From a virus: DNA of 64,000 bases. Location of the stretch: positions 95,359 to 159,358 of the IMG/VR virus record IMGVR_UViG_3300036770_008729; one strand, 5' to 3'. Made by a program: the position numbers and the translations under genes. The stretch's first letter is position 1. Every line of letters starts with the position of its first letter. Below the pieces are notes generated by a model, which searched no databases, was not told the DNA's origin, and saw only the letters and a program-made list of their open reading frames with translations. Below, piece by piece: positions 8,406-17,218 of this stretch.

Positions 8406-10253
8406 CTACTTTAACAACTCAGTCTTTCTTAAATCAGAGTTTTTACCAAACCAAACATCTAAACTTACATTTGATACATCATCTTTAGTTATAGATGTCA
8501 TTCTTGGATTATTAATAATGTCTTGATACTCATCATCCACTAAAGCTGCTAAACCTTTTTTATACTTAATATCAAATTGTTTTAAGTCGTTTTTTTCAAC
8601 AAACTGATTATATTCTGATTGTGTATAGAAAATAAGTTTCTTTTTACCTTTTTGTTTTGGTATAGCAACCACAATAGGTGTTTCTACTTTGTAAATCATT
8701 TTTCTATCAAACATTTCTGGCCAATACTTATAGAAAAAGTTAATAAGAAGACCTGCTATCGAATTACCATCAACATCAGCATCTACATAAAATAGAACTC
8801 TACCATATCTTAAATCCCTTAAGTCAACCGTTTGTCCTAATTTAAGACCAATTGCAGCCATCAAATTAACCACTTCCTCATTTTGAACCAGCTTCTGATT
8901 AGTCATTTCTGATACATTAACAAACTTACCTTTAAGTGCAAAGGCACCCATAGTTTCTGGAGTTCTATACTTTCTAAATGCGGAAATAGCAGAATCACCC
9001 TCAAATAAACCAATAGAACATTTCCAGCGGTCTTTACCTTTGGCATCAATCAGTTTCTCAACTTTGATTTTACTTAATTTCTTATTAAGGTCTCTTTGTA
9101 GTTTAGATTCTTCTGCATTTTTCTTTTGTTGAATCCAATCTAAAATAGAATTAACGATTTCTGATTTAATAATTTGTGCAACAAATTTAGATGTTACCTC
9201 AAAAGTAGAACCAAAATCTTTTACTTCTGTAATCAACTTCTCTTTAGTTTGTGATGAGAATGATGGATTTATTATAGTAGAGTTTAAGAAAAGAAACATA
9301 TGATTTTTTAGTTCAGATGGTTTAACATCTACTTTGTGTTTCTTTAGGAAAAACTCTTTTAACTGACTAATAATTTGATTCATTATGTAATCCACGTGGG
9401 TTCCACCATCATAAGTTTCAGTAGAGTTAGCAAAACTTACTTGTTGAAATCCAGATTCTGATAAGGCAACACCGATAGACCAGGTCTTATCTTTTTTAAC
9501 ATCATAGAAAAACTCTTCGTGATAAAGTTTGATATAGTCCTCAAATGATTTTATATTTATGAACTTATCATTAAAATAAAATTTGATGTTGGGGTTACAT
9601 CCTGCTAAGTCCCAAACTCGCTTTTCAATTACTTTAAAGTGATCGTTATCAATCTTTTCAATTCCAAATTGAGTTAAGTCTGGTTTCCATTTTATTTCAG
9701 TAAAGTTTTTAGTACCAGGTTTTACTTTTGCTTTATCTCTGTCTCTCATATTATTATAGAATCTTTGAGAGAAGTGATTTTTACCATCACAGGTGGTTAC
9801 AATAAATTCAGTTGAAAAGATGTTTGTCAATTTAGCACCCAGTCCATTTAGACCGGCTACTGTTCTTTCATCGGTGTCATCATAGTTGGATCCAGACATA
9901 AGGTTGCCAAAAATAACCTCAGGAACATATTGATTATGTTCTTTGTGTATTTGAACGATAATACCACCGTTATCTTTAACAGATAAAGTATTATTCTCTA
10001 TATCAACGTGAACATCTATTCTATTTAAGCTTTTATTTCTTTGATGTTCATCAACTGCGTTTGTAATAACTTCATCAAAGATTTTGATGAATGAGGGGAT
10101 GTAAGTTACGGACTTAAGTTCCATTTTACTTTCATCGTTTATTAAGTATTTTTGAGAAGTGTTGGGTTTATTAGAGCCTACATAAGTTCCAGGTCTAAGA
10201 AGAACGTGACTAATTTGGTCTAATACTTTATATTTATCTTCAATTTTTTTCAT
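8406..10253 (-). CDS. 39: DNA topoisomerase II large subunit (ATPase and TOPRIM)
   Basis: A 615-residue GyrB/ParE-type subunit equivalent to T4 gp39 (plus gp60). It supplies ATP-driven strand passage with the GyrA-like subunit at 17948-19297 and probably relieves supercoiling during replication. The GHKL ATPase part shows FDEVITNAVDEH, DNGGI and GLNGLGAKLTNIFS. A transducer follows, then the TOPRIM with FEGDSAISAF and the metal-binding YVDADVDGNS. T4 splits this subunit into two genes; here it is one chain. The gene ends in TAG, evidence that TAG normally terminates translation in this phage. Confidence 0.93.
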   Translation of the reverse strand: MKKIEDKYKVLDQISHVLLRPGTYVGSNKPNTSQKYLINDESKMELKSVTYIPSFIKIFDEVITNAVDEHQRNKSLNRIDVHVDIENNTLSVKDNGGIIVQIHKEHNQYVPEVIFGNLMSGSNYDDTDERTVAGLNGLGAKLTNIFSTEFIVTTCDGKNHFSQRFYNNMRDRDKAKVKPGTKNFTEIKWKPDLTQFGIEKIDNDHFKVIEKRVWDLAGCNPNIKFYFNDKFINIKSFEDYIKLYHEEFFYDVKKDKTWSIGVALSESGFQQVSFANSTETYDGGTHVDYIMNQIISQLKEFFLKKHKVDVKPSELKNHMFLFLNSTIINPSFSSQTKEKLITEVKDFGSTFEVTSKFVAQIIKSEIVNSILDWIQQKKNAEESKLQRDLNKKLSKIKVEKLIDAKGKDRWKCSIGLFEGDSAISAFRKYRTPETMGAFALKGKFVNVSEMTNQKLVQNEEVVNLMAAIGLKLGQTVDLRDLRYGRVLFYVDADVDGNSIAGLLINFFYKYWPEMFDRKMIYKVETPIVVAIPKQKGKKKLIFYTQSEYNQFVEKNDLKQFDIKYKKGLAALVDDEYQDIINNPRMTSITKDDVSNVSLDVWFGKNSDLRKTELLK

Positions 10254-10340
10254 TATTTGATTACCAAGATTTTTTGAGTAAGCTAAGTATATATATGTTT
10301 TTTTTTATTTTGTTTTTAGCTTTGTTTTTTAGGTGGTCAA

Positions 10341-10352
10341 TTTAATATATAG
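10341..10352 (+). promoter_or_regulatory. Candidate late-type promoter
   Basis: TTTAATATATAG lies four bases before the ATG of the first gene in a run of six tagged genes. It fits the TTAATATATA element repeated upstream of other tagged genes. Confidence 0.5.
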
Positions 10353-10355
10353 TAA

Positions 10356-11282
10356 ATGAAGTATTTAAAAACTTTTGAAGAAATTTATTATGATTCTAGA
10401 AAACCGGTTGATGGTTATATTGACGCTAATGATTTAGTTGGTCAAAGATTGTGGTTTCATACTAATAGAACACACCGAAACAATGGTTGGAATGGTATGA
10501 TTGGTATTTATGATACTACAAGAAGTGGTAGAAAAATAGGATTAGCGGGTAAATATACAAATGAAGTTAGATTAACTTCTCCAATTTTCTTTCAGACATC
10601 AGAGGCAGGTGCTGAAAATATAAAATCTAAAGGTGATAGAACTTTAATTGCTGGGGTTTCTGGTGTGGTGATTCCGACTGATAGTAATACTTCTGGAATG
10701 CAAAAAATCACTTACAATCCTTTTGATGTCGGGTATTTTCATTTACTAGATGATAGTGGTAAAAAGGAAATAGTTTCTGCTGATGAAGTTTATTTTGTGG
10801 CTTCCGAAGATGGAAAATGGGAAATATGGGCAATGAATCCAAAGTTTAAATTATTAAAAGAGAATAGACACTACCGTGGAGAACATCCTAAATCAATGCC
10901 AGATGAAGATAAAGATTATATCAATGATATTTTACTTGAACTTCAGTTATTGGATATGAGATATGAAATTGTAGAGTGTTGGTATCACAAAGACGAATCT
11001 GACCAAACGGTTGGTAATATACATAAACATAGTCGTCCTGAAGAACTGATAAAGTCATATAGGTCGATTAAAGTAAGTTTATATGATAAGGAAAGGAGAT
11101 TTTTTAGAATAGATGATATAGACTCCGTTTTAACAAGTCTTAAGGTATGGTCATCGGGTAAATATGAAATTGATTTATCTTGGCCAAACGAAATGATTTA
11201 TTTACCAATGGAAGATTTTATAGATGAGTTTGGTGGTGAAGAATTATATACAATAGACATTTACATTTACAAAAGAAATTAG
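10356..11282 (+). CDS. N-terminally tagged protein, unknown
   Basis: A 308-residue protein beginning MKYLKTFEEI. The middle has a beta-rich part with several Gly and Asn (about 25-170). An Asp/Glu-rich C-terminal half contains YRGEHPKSMPDEDKDYI. No family is recognised. It heads the tandem block of tagged genes 10356-13435 and ends in TAG three bases before the next ATG. A packaged internal virion protein is the working inference. Confidence 0.65.
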   Translation: MKYLKTFEEIYYDSRKPVDGYIDANDLVGQRLWFHTNRTHRNNGWNGMIGIYDTTRSGRKIGLAGKYTNEVRLTSPIFFQTSEAGAENIKSKGDRTLIAGVSGVVIPTDSNTSGMQKITYNPFDVGYFHLLDDSGKKEIVSADEVYFVASEDGKWEIWAMNPKFKLLKENRHYRGEHPKSMPDEDKDYINDILLELQLLDMRYEIVECWYHKDESDQTVGNIHKHSRPEELIKSYRSIKVSLYDKERRFFRIDDIDSVLTSLKVWSSGKYEIDLSWPNEMIYLPMEDFIDEFGGEELYTIDIYIYKRN

Positions 11283-11285
11283 GAG

Positions 11286-11828
11286 ATGAAATACTTAAAG
11301 AAATATAAATTATTTGAATCCACTCCTGATGAAGAATGGAGTACAGTAGAAGAAAGAGAAAATACTATTAGACATATATCACTTGAATTTGAAGACGTTG
11401 GACTTATATGTAGTATTTCTAAAGTCAGAAAAGATGTTGAATTAGAACCAGACCGTTATAATGGTAAAACAAAAACTGATCTCTTTTTAGAAGTTTATTT
11501 GTCAAGAAATTGGTATTCACCAAATAGAGAAATACCTGGTGTAGTAAATCCTGAAGGTGGTTACCCTGGTAATCTTATTTTCTGGTATGAAATCAAAAAT
11601 ATAATCATTAGAATTGCTAAATGGTATTATGAAGTAGAGAGCATTTATGATCCTATAAGTAAAGATGCTGTTTATAGAGATGAAAAGGAGAAATCACCTT
11701 TGAGATTCTTTGGTAGTGGAATAGAGATGTTGATTGGTTGTAGTAAAGAAGAGGATTTTGAGAAATTAGGTGATTTTATTTCATTTACTAATTTTAGAAT
11801 AATGATTAAAATATCTGAACAAGTATAA
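11286..11828 (+). CDS. N-terminally tagged protein, unknown
   Basis: A 180-residue protein starting MKYLKKYKLFES, the clearest form of the tag, with L-F-E followed by Ser as a possible processing site. The rest is a mixed alpha/beta sequence without known motifs. AGGAG immediately precedes the ATG, and the gene follows its neighbour by three bases. Confidence 0.65.
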   Translation: MKYLKKYKLFESTPDEEWSTVEERENTIRHISLEFEDVGLICSISKVRKDVELEPDRYNGKTKTDLFLEVYLSRNWYSPNREIPGVVNPEGGYPGNLIFWYEIKNIIIRIAKWYYEVESIYDPISKDAVYRDEKEKSPLRFFGSGIEMLIGCSKEEDFEKLGDFISFTNFRIMIKISEQV

Positions 11829-11832
11829 AGTT

Positions 11833-12336
11833 ATGAAGTGGATAAAATTATATGAAAATTTCGATGATAACATTTCTATTGAAAAAGATGTTGAAGATAT
11901 ATTCTGGGACTTAGAGGGATTTAAAGTTGAGATTTCATTCTGGGTAAATGGTGCTCGTGGTGGTTTTTTGGCAAGTGATGAGTCTGGATCGCAAAAATAT
12001 GGACCAATTGCAGATAATGGTAAATTATACTTAAAAGTTGAGGTCAAAAAAATAGAACCACCTGGTAACTTCCTTACAAAAGATGGTTTTAATTGGATAG
12101 AAACTAAATCTTACTTTAATAGATTGAGAAGTTTTTTAAGCGAGTATAGTCCAGTTAAATATAAAATCAACACTATGGTATTTAGCCACGCACCTCGTTT
12201 TAGTATTGTTAGTAACGCTGAAATACACGATACTTATCAAACATCATTTGATTATGTTGATTCTAAATATATAGAAAAAGATTTTACAGATAGGAATACC
12301 TTAACATCGGTATATTATTTTTTTGAAAGATTATGA
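11833..12336 (+). CDS. N-terminally tagged protein, unknown
   Basis: A 167-residue protein starting MKWIKLYENFDDN, a Trp-containing variant of the tag. It shares the general layout of its neighbours: a tag, an acidic linker and a small mixed domain. It overlaps the next gene by four bases (ATGA). Function unknown. Confidence 0.65.
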   Translation: MKWIKLYENFDDNISIEKDVEDIFWDLEGFKVEISFWVNGARGGFLASDESGSQKYGPIADNGKLYLKVEVKKIEPPGNFLTKDGFNWIETKSYFNRLRSFLSEYSPVKYKINTMVFSHAPRFSIVSNAEIHDTYQTSFDYVDSKYIEKDFTDRNTLTSVYYFFERL

Positions 12337-12983
12337 AATACTTAAAATTATTTGAAGAAGCCACTAATGTTCCTGATTACTTTTTACCATTAGAAAGTAT
12401 CAATCATTATTTAGATCCGAAATCTGGTGTGATTTATCCTATATTAAAATCTGGTGGATATGATGAAAGAAATGATTTTGATTTAGAAGCCTTTACTTCT
12501 GGTCCTGAAGAAGCTCAAATTCCTGGAGATGCTCCAACTGGAAATATTTCAGATGAAGATCAAATGATTATAGACCAGTATCGTCAGTCAACTGAAAAGT
12601 ATTTCAAAGATAAAATTAATTGGAGTTTAATAGATTTAGCAAAAGAAAGGTCTTTAGAAATAATTGATAATGGAGGTAGGTTATTAATCTCTGTTTCTAT
12701 TAAAGTTTCAAATACCTCATCATTTTTTATCTATTATGAGGATATAACTCACACAAGACCTAAACAATTCTGGAATATGTATTTTGAAGATTCAATGTCT
12801 ATATTGTCGAAATGTACAGGCGAATTAATTTATAATTTTTTATTATCAACAAAGTTAAATCAAGCTAACCTCCCTTGGGGTGAGGATTATATATCTTATA
12901 AAACAGGTGATACAGAAACCAGTGAATTGGTCAGACTACTTCATAAGTTATATCCTGAAGAGAATATAAAGGCGATGAATTAA
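12333..12983 (+). CDS. N-terminally tagged protein, unknown
   Basis: A 216-residue protein starting MKYLKLFEEAT. An acidic, Pro/Gly-rich segment at about residues 50-75 looks like a flexible linker before a helical domain. No family recognised. It is in the tagged operon between two other tagged genes. Confidence 0.65.
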   Translation: MKYLKLFEEATNVPDYFLPLESINHYLDPKSGVIYPILKSGGYDERNDFDLEAFTSGPEEAQIPGDAPTGNISDEDQMIIDQYRQSTEKYFKDKINWSLIDLAKERSLEIIDNGGRLLISVSIKVSNTSSFFIYYEDITHTRPKQFWNMYFEDSMSILSKCTGELIYNFLLSTKLNQANLPWGEDYISYKTGDTETSELVRLLHKLYPEENIKAMN

Positions 12984-12985
12984 TA

Positions 12986-13435
12986 ATGAAACACCTAAAA
13001 AAATATAGATTATTTGAATCACAGAAGTATAATATGGGTGATTTTATGGATATCATTTATGATTTGCGTCTTAGGTGTTATGACTTTAACGATGGTGGTT
13101 GCACTTGGAAAATTCTACCGGAAGAAGAAATACAAATCAACTTACTTAGACTTGCCTATAATAGAACTATTGAGTCTAAAGGCGTTGTATTTAAGTTATT
13201 AATTGATATACGAAATATAAAATCAGATGATGATCTTAATTCTCAATCTCTACCTAATTGGTTTATCAATAAATGTCTAGAAATAGAATCAATGATGAGA
13301 ATGTATGGATTTAAAACTCTACCTTCTATCAAAAGACCAACTGACTGGGAACATTTTGACACAATTGACGAACTAAGTGAGGCAAGTGGTCTTTTTAGAG
13401 AAGTTCAACTTCTTTTCAGAAAAATTGGAGAGTAG
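12986..13435 (+). CDS. N-terminally tagged protein, unknown
   Basis: A 149-residue protein starting MKHLKKYRLFESQKY. Almost the same string recurs inside the amidotransferase fusion at 50673-51857. The remainder has several Trp and Cys residues but no known motif. It ends in TAG and is the last of the first tagged run. Confidence 0.65.
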   Translation: MKHLKKYRLFESQKYNMGDFMDIIYDLRLRCYDFNDGGCTWKILPEEEIQINLLRLAYNRTIESKGVVFKLLIDIRNIKSDDDLNSQSLPNWFINKCLEIESMMRMYGFKTLPSIKRPTDWEHFDTIDELSEASGLFREVQLLFRKIGE

Positions 13436-13566
13436 AAGATGGGGGAGTGGACATCTACTTTTATGATTGGCATTTCTCGCTAATGCTAGCCCCTAATTCC
13501 CAATCAACCAATTTATTTCCAAATATAATAATTAAATTTATATATAACTAAAATTAATTTCTTATT
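13436..13566 (+). other. Noncoding stretch with nested hairpins
   Basis: No gene is seen. Inverted repeats pair 13465-13469 with 13501-13505, and 13470-13474 with 13482-13486 around a seven-base loop. G-run 13441-13445 could also pair with the C-run at 13490-13493. It has no T arm and is not a tRNA. It could be a small structured RNA or a weak terminator. Confidence 0.25.
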
Positions 13567-13647
13567 ATGTTCAGTTCGGGAAACATCTTCATTATGATTT
13601 TTGGCATTCTGTTAGCCTTAGGATTAATTTTTAATTTTAATATATAA
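13567..13647 (+). CDS. 26-residue membrane peptide
   Basis: A short frame, ATG to TAA, encoding a peptide with one hydrophobic segment (IFIMIFGILLALGLIF) and no charged residues. This would be a single membrane helix. Its end coincides with the AT-rich promoter-like element before the next gene. Coding is uncertain at this length. Confidence 0.35.
   Translation: MFSSGNIFIMIFGILLALGLIFNFNI
13635..13647 (+). promoter_or_regulatory. Candidate late-type promoter
   Basis: TTTTAATATATAA lies three bases before the ATG of the tagged gene at 13651, and is nearly identical to the element at 20453. Confidence 0.5.
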
Positions 13648-13650
13648 GTT

Positions 13651-14070
13651 ATGAGATACTTAAAGTCATATAAAGTATTTGAGATAAGAGAAAGTCCTTA
13701 TTTAGATGGATCGGATAGTCCTATGAAAGTTAAATATGGAAAAGAAGTTATTGATAAGTGTGATGAGGTGATTGAGTATATCAAACAGATTATGTTAAAC
13801 TTAGAAGATTTGAAATTTTATTGTTATGTGAATTACACACCTTTAACAAAAGTTTATCAGGAAGTTGAGCCTATTTTATTTGTTGATATAAGTCAGAATC
13901 CAGAAATACCATTAGATGAAGAAGCAAAAACAGAACTTGAGTATACAATAGAATCAATTAAAAAATATATTGATTCAAAACATTTTTTCCTAACTGATTA
14001 TCGTTTTAATGATAGAGGTGTTGAAAAGTATTCAGCAAGATTCTATCCAAAACCTGAAAAGCAAAACTGA
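13651..14070 (+). CDS. N-terminally tagged protein, unknown
   Basis: A 139-residue protein starting MRYLKSYKVFEI, a variant of the tag with V-F-E in place of L-F-E. It is acidic, with a helix-rich middle. It is followed one base later by another tagged gene. Not recognised. Confidence 0.62.
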   Translation: MRYLKSYKVFEIRESPYLDGSDSPMKVKYGKEVIDKCDEVIEYIKQIMLNLEDLKFYCYVNYTPLTKVYQEVEPILFVDISQNPEIPLDEEAKTELEYTIESIKKYIDSKHFFLTDYRFNDRGVEKYSARFYPKPEKQN

Positions 14071-14071
14071 T

Positions 14072-14719
14072 ATGAAATACATTAAAACACAAGAAGAATT
14101 CAATGAAGGGTTCAATCTTAAAAAAGCACTAATCGGTGGTGCAATAGGGGCATCTATTGGTTTTTCCGCTTTACATCTTTCAGAAATTGATGGTAAAGCA
14201 AAAAAAGAAGATACTGAAATAGTATCTGGTCAGAAATTCGATCAATTTGATGTTTATGTTAATAGTGAAGAATTTGATCTCAATATATCCGAAGATGGTG
14301 TAATAACTTCAGAATGGACTGAAGAACATGGTTCTGGTAAAAACAGAACTACACATACTTATAGAGGAGCTACCGTTCCAAAAGGCACAACCGATATATG
14401 GGTCGAATCAAAATTCGCTGAAATAAATGGCAATGTATTTGTTAGCACTAAGCCTTTACAAAATGGCAATCATATTAGATTATCCGATTTAGATATAGAA
14501 GAACAAACTGCCACCTATACAATCTATAGTGGTGGTATGTTTGGTGACTTAGATTATATCATAGTTGATAATGGACATGTTGATGGTGAGGAATTCACAA
14601 TTGATGGTAAGATAGGTAATTGGAGTTGTGATAAATTAGGAAGTCATATTTATAGTTTCACCTTTAAAAACTTTGGTGGAGGATCTGGTGGTGGTGCTGG
14701 AAGTGGAGGAAAATTTTAA
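14072..14719 (+). CDS. Tagged membrane-associated protein with Gly-rich tail
   Basis: The ATG at 14072 follows the previous stop by one base and gives 215 residues; a longer in-frame start at 14009 lies within the upstream gene. The protein starts MKYIKTQEEFNEGF. A Gly/Ala-rich hydrophobic stretch (about 19-37, ALIGGAIGASIGFSALHL) could span or associate with a membrane. A Thr/Gly-rich beta region follows, and the end is Gly/Ser-rich. Possibly a virion or ejected protein, inferred from the tag. Confidence 0.6.
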   Translation: MKYIKTQEEFNEGFNLKKALIGGAIGASIGFSALHLSEIDGKAKKEDTEIVSGQKFDQFDVYVNSEEFDLNISEDGVITSEWTEEHGSGKNRTTHTYRGATVPKGTTDIWVESKFAEINGNVFVSTKPLQNGNHIRLSDLDIEEQTATYTIYSGGMFGDLDYIIVDNGHVDGEEFTIDGKIGNWSCDKLGSHIYSFTFKNFGGGSGGGAGSGGKF

Positions 14720-14803
14720 AAACTTAACATTAGAAACTTAACATTAAGTTAATATAGAAAATTGAAATTTCCAAAGGTTTATCCTCAAATTTTAATTCAT
14801 CTA

Positions 14804-14812
14804 AAATATATA
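14804..14812 (+). promoter_or_regulatory. Candidate promoter motif upstream of glycosyltransferase
   Basis: AAAATATATAAAG lies just before the ATG at 14817. It resembles the AT-rich late-type element but lacks the leading TTA. Confidence 0.3.
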
Positions 14813-14816
14813 AAGT

Positions 14817-15755
14817 ATGAAAATACTTTATGGAGTTCAACTCACAGGCAATGGGCATATCAGAAGGTCCTTACACCTTATAGAAAATCTAAGAGCAAAA
14901 GGATACAATGTAGATATACTTACATCCGGTGCTGGTAGTAATTTAACAATTGAAGCAAAATGGAAATTTACAGGCCTCACTTTACAATACAATAACGGAA
15001 GTATTGATTGGATTAAAACTATACTCAAAGCAAAACCAATACGACTTATAAAGGAAATTAAAAGTAAATTAGAACACTACGATTTAGTTATCTCTGATTT
15101 TGAACCAGTTTCTGCCTATTGGGCAAAATTAAATGGAGTTAAATCTATATCAATATGTAATCAAAACTCTATAACCTTAACCGGAAATAACTTTGGAATA
15201 TCTAAATGGTTTATTAAATGGTTTGCTAAATGTGATCATCTAATTGGTTATGATTATCTACAAACTGAAAACATCTTTCAACCAATTTGTAACATATCAC
15301 TCTTTGGTAGAAAAGAGAGTAAGAACATCTTAGTATACCTACCTTATTTGAATAATAAAAAGATAGTAGATGTATTACAAAAAGTAGATTTAGATTGTAT
15401 TATCTACACAAATCAAAAAGTAGATTCTTCTGGTAAAATACAAGTAAAAAAATGTAGTGAAGATTTCACAAAAGATCTATTGAGTTGTGTTAGCATTATT
15501 ACTCATTCTGGATTTTCAACCACTTCAGAAGCCTTAATTTTAGGAAAAAAGATTTGGACTATACCAGTAAAAGGTCAATTAGAACAGGAACTTAATTGTA
15601 AGAAATTAAAATCCATGGGTGTTTATACAGAAGGTGAATTCAGATTATCAAACTTAAAGATATGGATTAATCAATGGAAATCAATTGAGTATAAATGGAA
15701 AGATCCTACTGATAGAGTTGTAAAAAAGATTATTGAAATATATGAAAAAGATTAA
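14817..15755 (+). CDS. MurG-like glycosyltransferase
   Basis: A 312-residue GT-B glycosyltransferase of the GT28/MurG type, which transfers a sugar from a nucleotide sugar. The N-terminus has GNGHIRRSLHLIENL (about 12-26), as in the acceptor domain of this group. The C-terminal half has ITHSGFSTTSEALILGKKIW and PVKGQLEQELNCKKL, the donor-binding segment. It overlaps the next gene, an LpxH-like phosphoesterase, by 14 bases. The pair could modify a host glycolipid or surface glycan. Phage DNA or virion glycosylation is an alternative. Confidence 0.8.
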   Translation: MKILYGVQLTGNGHIRRSLHLIENLRAKGYNVDILTSGAGSNLTIEAKWKFTGLTLQYNNGSIDWIKTILKAKPIRLIKEIKSKLEHYDLVISDFEPVSAYWAKLNGVKSISICNQNSITLTGNNFGISKWFIKWFAKCDHLIGYDYLQTENIFQPICNISLFGRKESKNILVYLPYLNNKKIVDVLQKVDLDCIIYTNQKVDSSGKIQVKKCSEDFTKDLLSCVSIITHSGFSTTSEALILGKKIWTIPVKGQLEQELNCKKLKSMGVYTEGEFRLSNLKIWINQWKSIEYKWKDPTDRVVKKIIEIYEKD

Positions 15756-16473
15756 AACACTTTTTATATCAGATGTTCATCTTGGAACTTCTAAGTCAAG
15801 AGCTGACTTACTTTTAGAAGTATTTAAGGAATGGGAATATGAAAACTTAGTTATTATTGGTGATTTTATAGACTTGACCGCACTTAAGAAGAAGTTTTTT
15901 TGGAAAGAAGACCATTCAACCGTAATACAAAAAGTTTTAAGGATGTCGAGAAAAGATATTAAGGTAATTTACATTTTGGGAAATCACGACCACTATCTTA
16001 GAGGTCTGATTAAAGAACAAAACCTAAATATAGGTGATATATTACTTTGTGATGAATACTATTATACAACTATAAAAGGTGAAAAAATTTATATTTGTCA
16101 TGGTGACCAGTTTGATGGATTTATTAGAATGCATCCGTTTTTATATGTTTTAGGAGATTGGGCTTATGAGTTATCATTTAAGATTAATAAGTGGTATAAT
16201 AAGATTAGATTTATGTTTGGATTGGAGTATTGGTCGCTTTCTGCTTTCTTAAAGATGAAGGTAAAAAATGCAGTATCGTTTATTAATGATTTTAAGATAC
16301 TTTCCATTAAGAAGTTAGAAGAGGTAAAGTGTGATTCTATAATGATAGGTCATATTCATACACCCGCTATTGAAAGAGGAGAAAAGTCCTACTATAACAC
16401 AGGGGATTTTTGCGAAAGTTGTTCGTATTTAGTTGAAACATTGGATGGTGAAATCCAGTTGAACTTTTGCTAA
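15742..16473 (+). CDS. LpxH-like metallophosphoesterase
   Basis: The ATG at 15742 gives 243 residues; TTG at 15733 is a less likely start. All calcineurin-type motifs are present: SDVHLG, GDFIDL, GNHDHYLRG, CHGDQFDG and GHIHTP. The Leu-rich segment between them resembles UDP-2,3-diacylglucosamine hydrolases (LpxH), which act in lipid A synthesis at the inner membrane. Substrate is not proved. With the glycosyltransferase it overlaps and PlsY at 32674, it suggests interest in envelope lipids. Confidence 0.8.
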   Translation: MKKIKTLFISDVHLGTSKSRADLLLEVFKEWEYENLVIIGDFIDLTALKKKFFWKEDHSTVIQKVLRMSRKDIKVIYILGNHDHYLRGLIKEQNLNIGDILLCDEYYYTTIKGEKIYICHGDQFDGFIRMHPFLYVLGDWAYELSFKINKWYNKIRFMFGLEYWSLSAFLKMKVKNAVSFINDFKILSIKKLEEVKCDSIMIGHIHTPAIERGEKSYYNTGDFCESCSYLVETLDGEIQLNFC

Positions 16474-16562
16474 TAAATTAGAACTTGAACAAAAACCATC
16501 AATACATCAAATTAACTCATCACAAAAATAATATTTATATTTTTAATACAACATATTATTCT

Positions 16563-16570
16563 TATATTTG
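16563..16570 (+). promoter_or_regulatory. Early-type promoter -7 box
   Basis: TATATTTG lies four bases before the ATG at 16575, with a T-rich -33 region at the usual spacing. Transcription would begin at or near the start codon. Confidence 0.6.
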
Positions 16571-16574
16571 TATT

Positions 16575-16851
16575 ATGGAAATATGTATGAAGAAAACTAA
16601 AGAAGAAATAGAGCATATATAAGTTTCAACTTGAAAATATAATTGAAGCGTTAAGAATCACTTCTAACATACAAAATTGTAGTAAATTAGAAACATCACA
16701 CGATAGACAAGTAAGGTCTGCTTTACAGTATGCTAAAAATGCTTTAAATGGAGATAAAGATATTGAAGTAAATTATATGACAGGAACAAACAAAAATAAT
16801 ATGGGAGGAGACGTAAGAACTTATGGTTTACCTTACTACATAAAGAAATAA
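16575..16851 (+). pseudogene. Small gene with a +1 frame break
   Basis: Translation from the ATG reads MEICMKKTKEEIEHI and stops at TAA (16620-16622). From 16621 the next frame is open and protein-like, beginning KFQLENIIEALRITSNIQ and ending YYIKK at 16851. Skipping one base at ATA-TAA-G would join both parts into a peptide of about 91 residues. This could be an indel (decay or assembly error) or a programmed +1 shift at a stop codon. No known family. Confidence 0.5.
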
Positions 16852-16869
16852 CAGATAAAGAGGATTAAT

Positions 16870-17031
16870 ATGAACCCACTCGACCTAATAGACGAACATC
16901 AAATCATAAGAGAAACAGTTGGATATGAGTTTCTAAAGGATGTTGAATTGGTAGACATTCCTGAAGTAATGAAGTTCTTAAAGATAGTTTACAATTATAA
17001 GAAACTAAAAACAATAGAAAGTAATGGATAG
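16870..17031 (+). CDS. Small acidic protein
   Basis: A 53-residue protein (MNPLDLIDEHQIIRETVGYE at its start) ending in TAG. Its end overlaps the next gene's start by eight bases. A largely helical sequence with no recognised family. Confidence 0.5.
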   Translation: MNPLDLIDEHQIIRETVGYEFLKDVELVDIPEVMKFLKIVYNYKKLKTIESNG

Positions 17032-17218
17032 GCAAGAAGGATATTATTGGGTTAAATATAAAGGAAAATATAAAATAGCTAAATATTCTATTTTCAAATT
17101 ATATGAAACTATTAAACCATTTTGGTTTATATGTTGTGACCCAACCTCGTATCAAGATTCAGATTTTGAACACATCAACGAAGTAAGAATTAAACAACCA
17201 GGCGAACTACCTGACTAG
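17024..17218 (+). CDS. Small unknown protein
   Basis: A 64-residue protein rich in Tyr, Trp and Lys (EGYYWVKYKGKYKIAKY), which looks like a small beta barrel. It resembles host-type domains that read 'GWYWVKxxGxWxIAxY'. It has no catalytic motif. It overlaps the preceding small gene. Confidence 0.55.
   Translation: MDRQEGYYWVKYKGKYKIAKYSIFKLYETIKPFWFICCDPTSYQDSDFEHINEVRIKQPGELPD

Noticed and set aside
8406-10253. Full reassignment of TAG to an amino acid
   Set aside because: The topoisomerase large subunit and at least five other genes end cleanly at TAG, with the next gene or spacer at the expected place, so TAG is normally a stop.
13441-13510. A tRNA-like fold with a 5-bp stem and 7-base loop
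   Set aside because: The loop lacks U33, there is no T arm with TTCGA-type loop and the acceptor ends do not pair, so it was listed only as a structured noncoding stretch.
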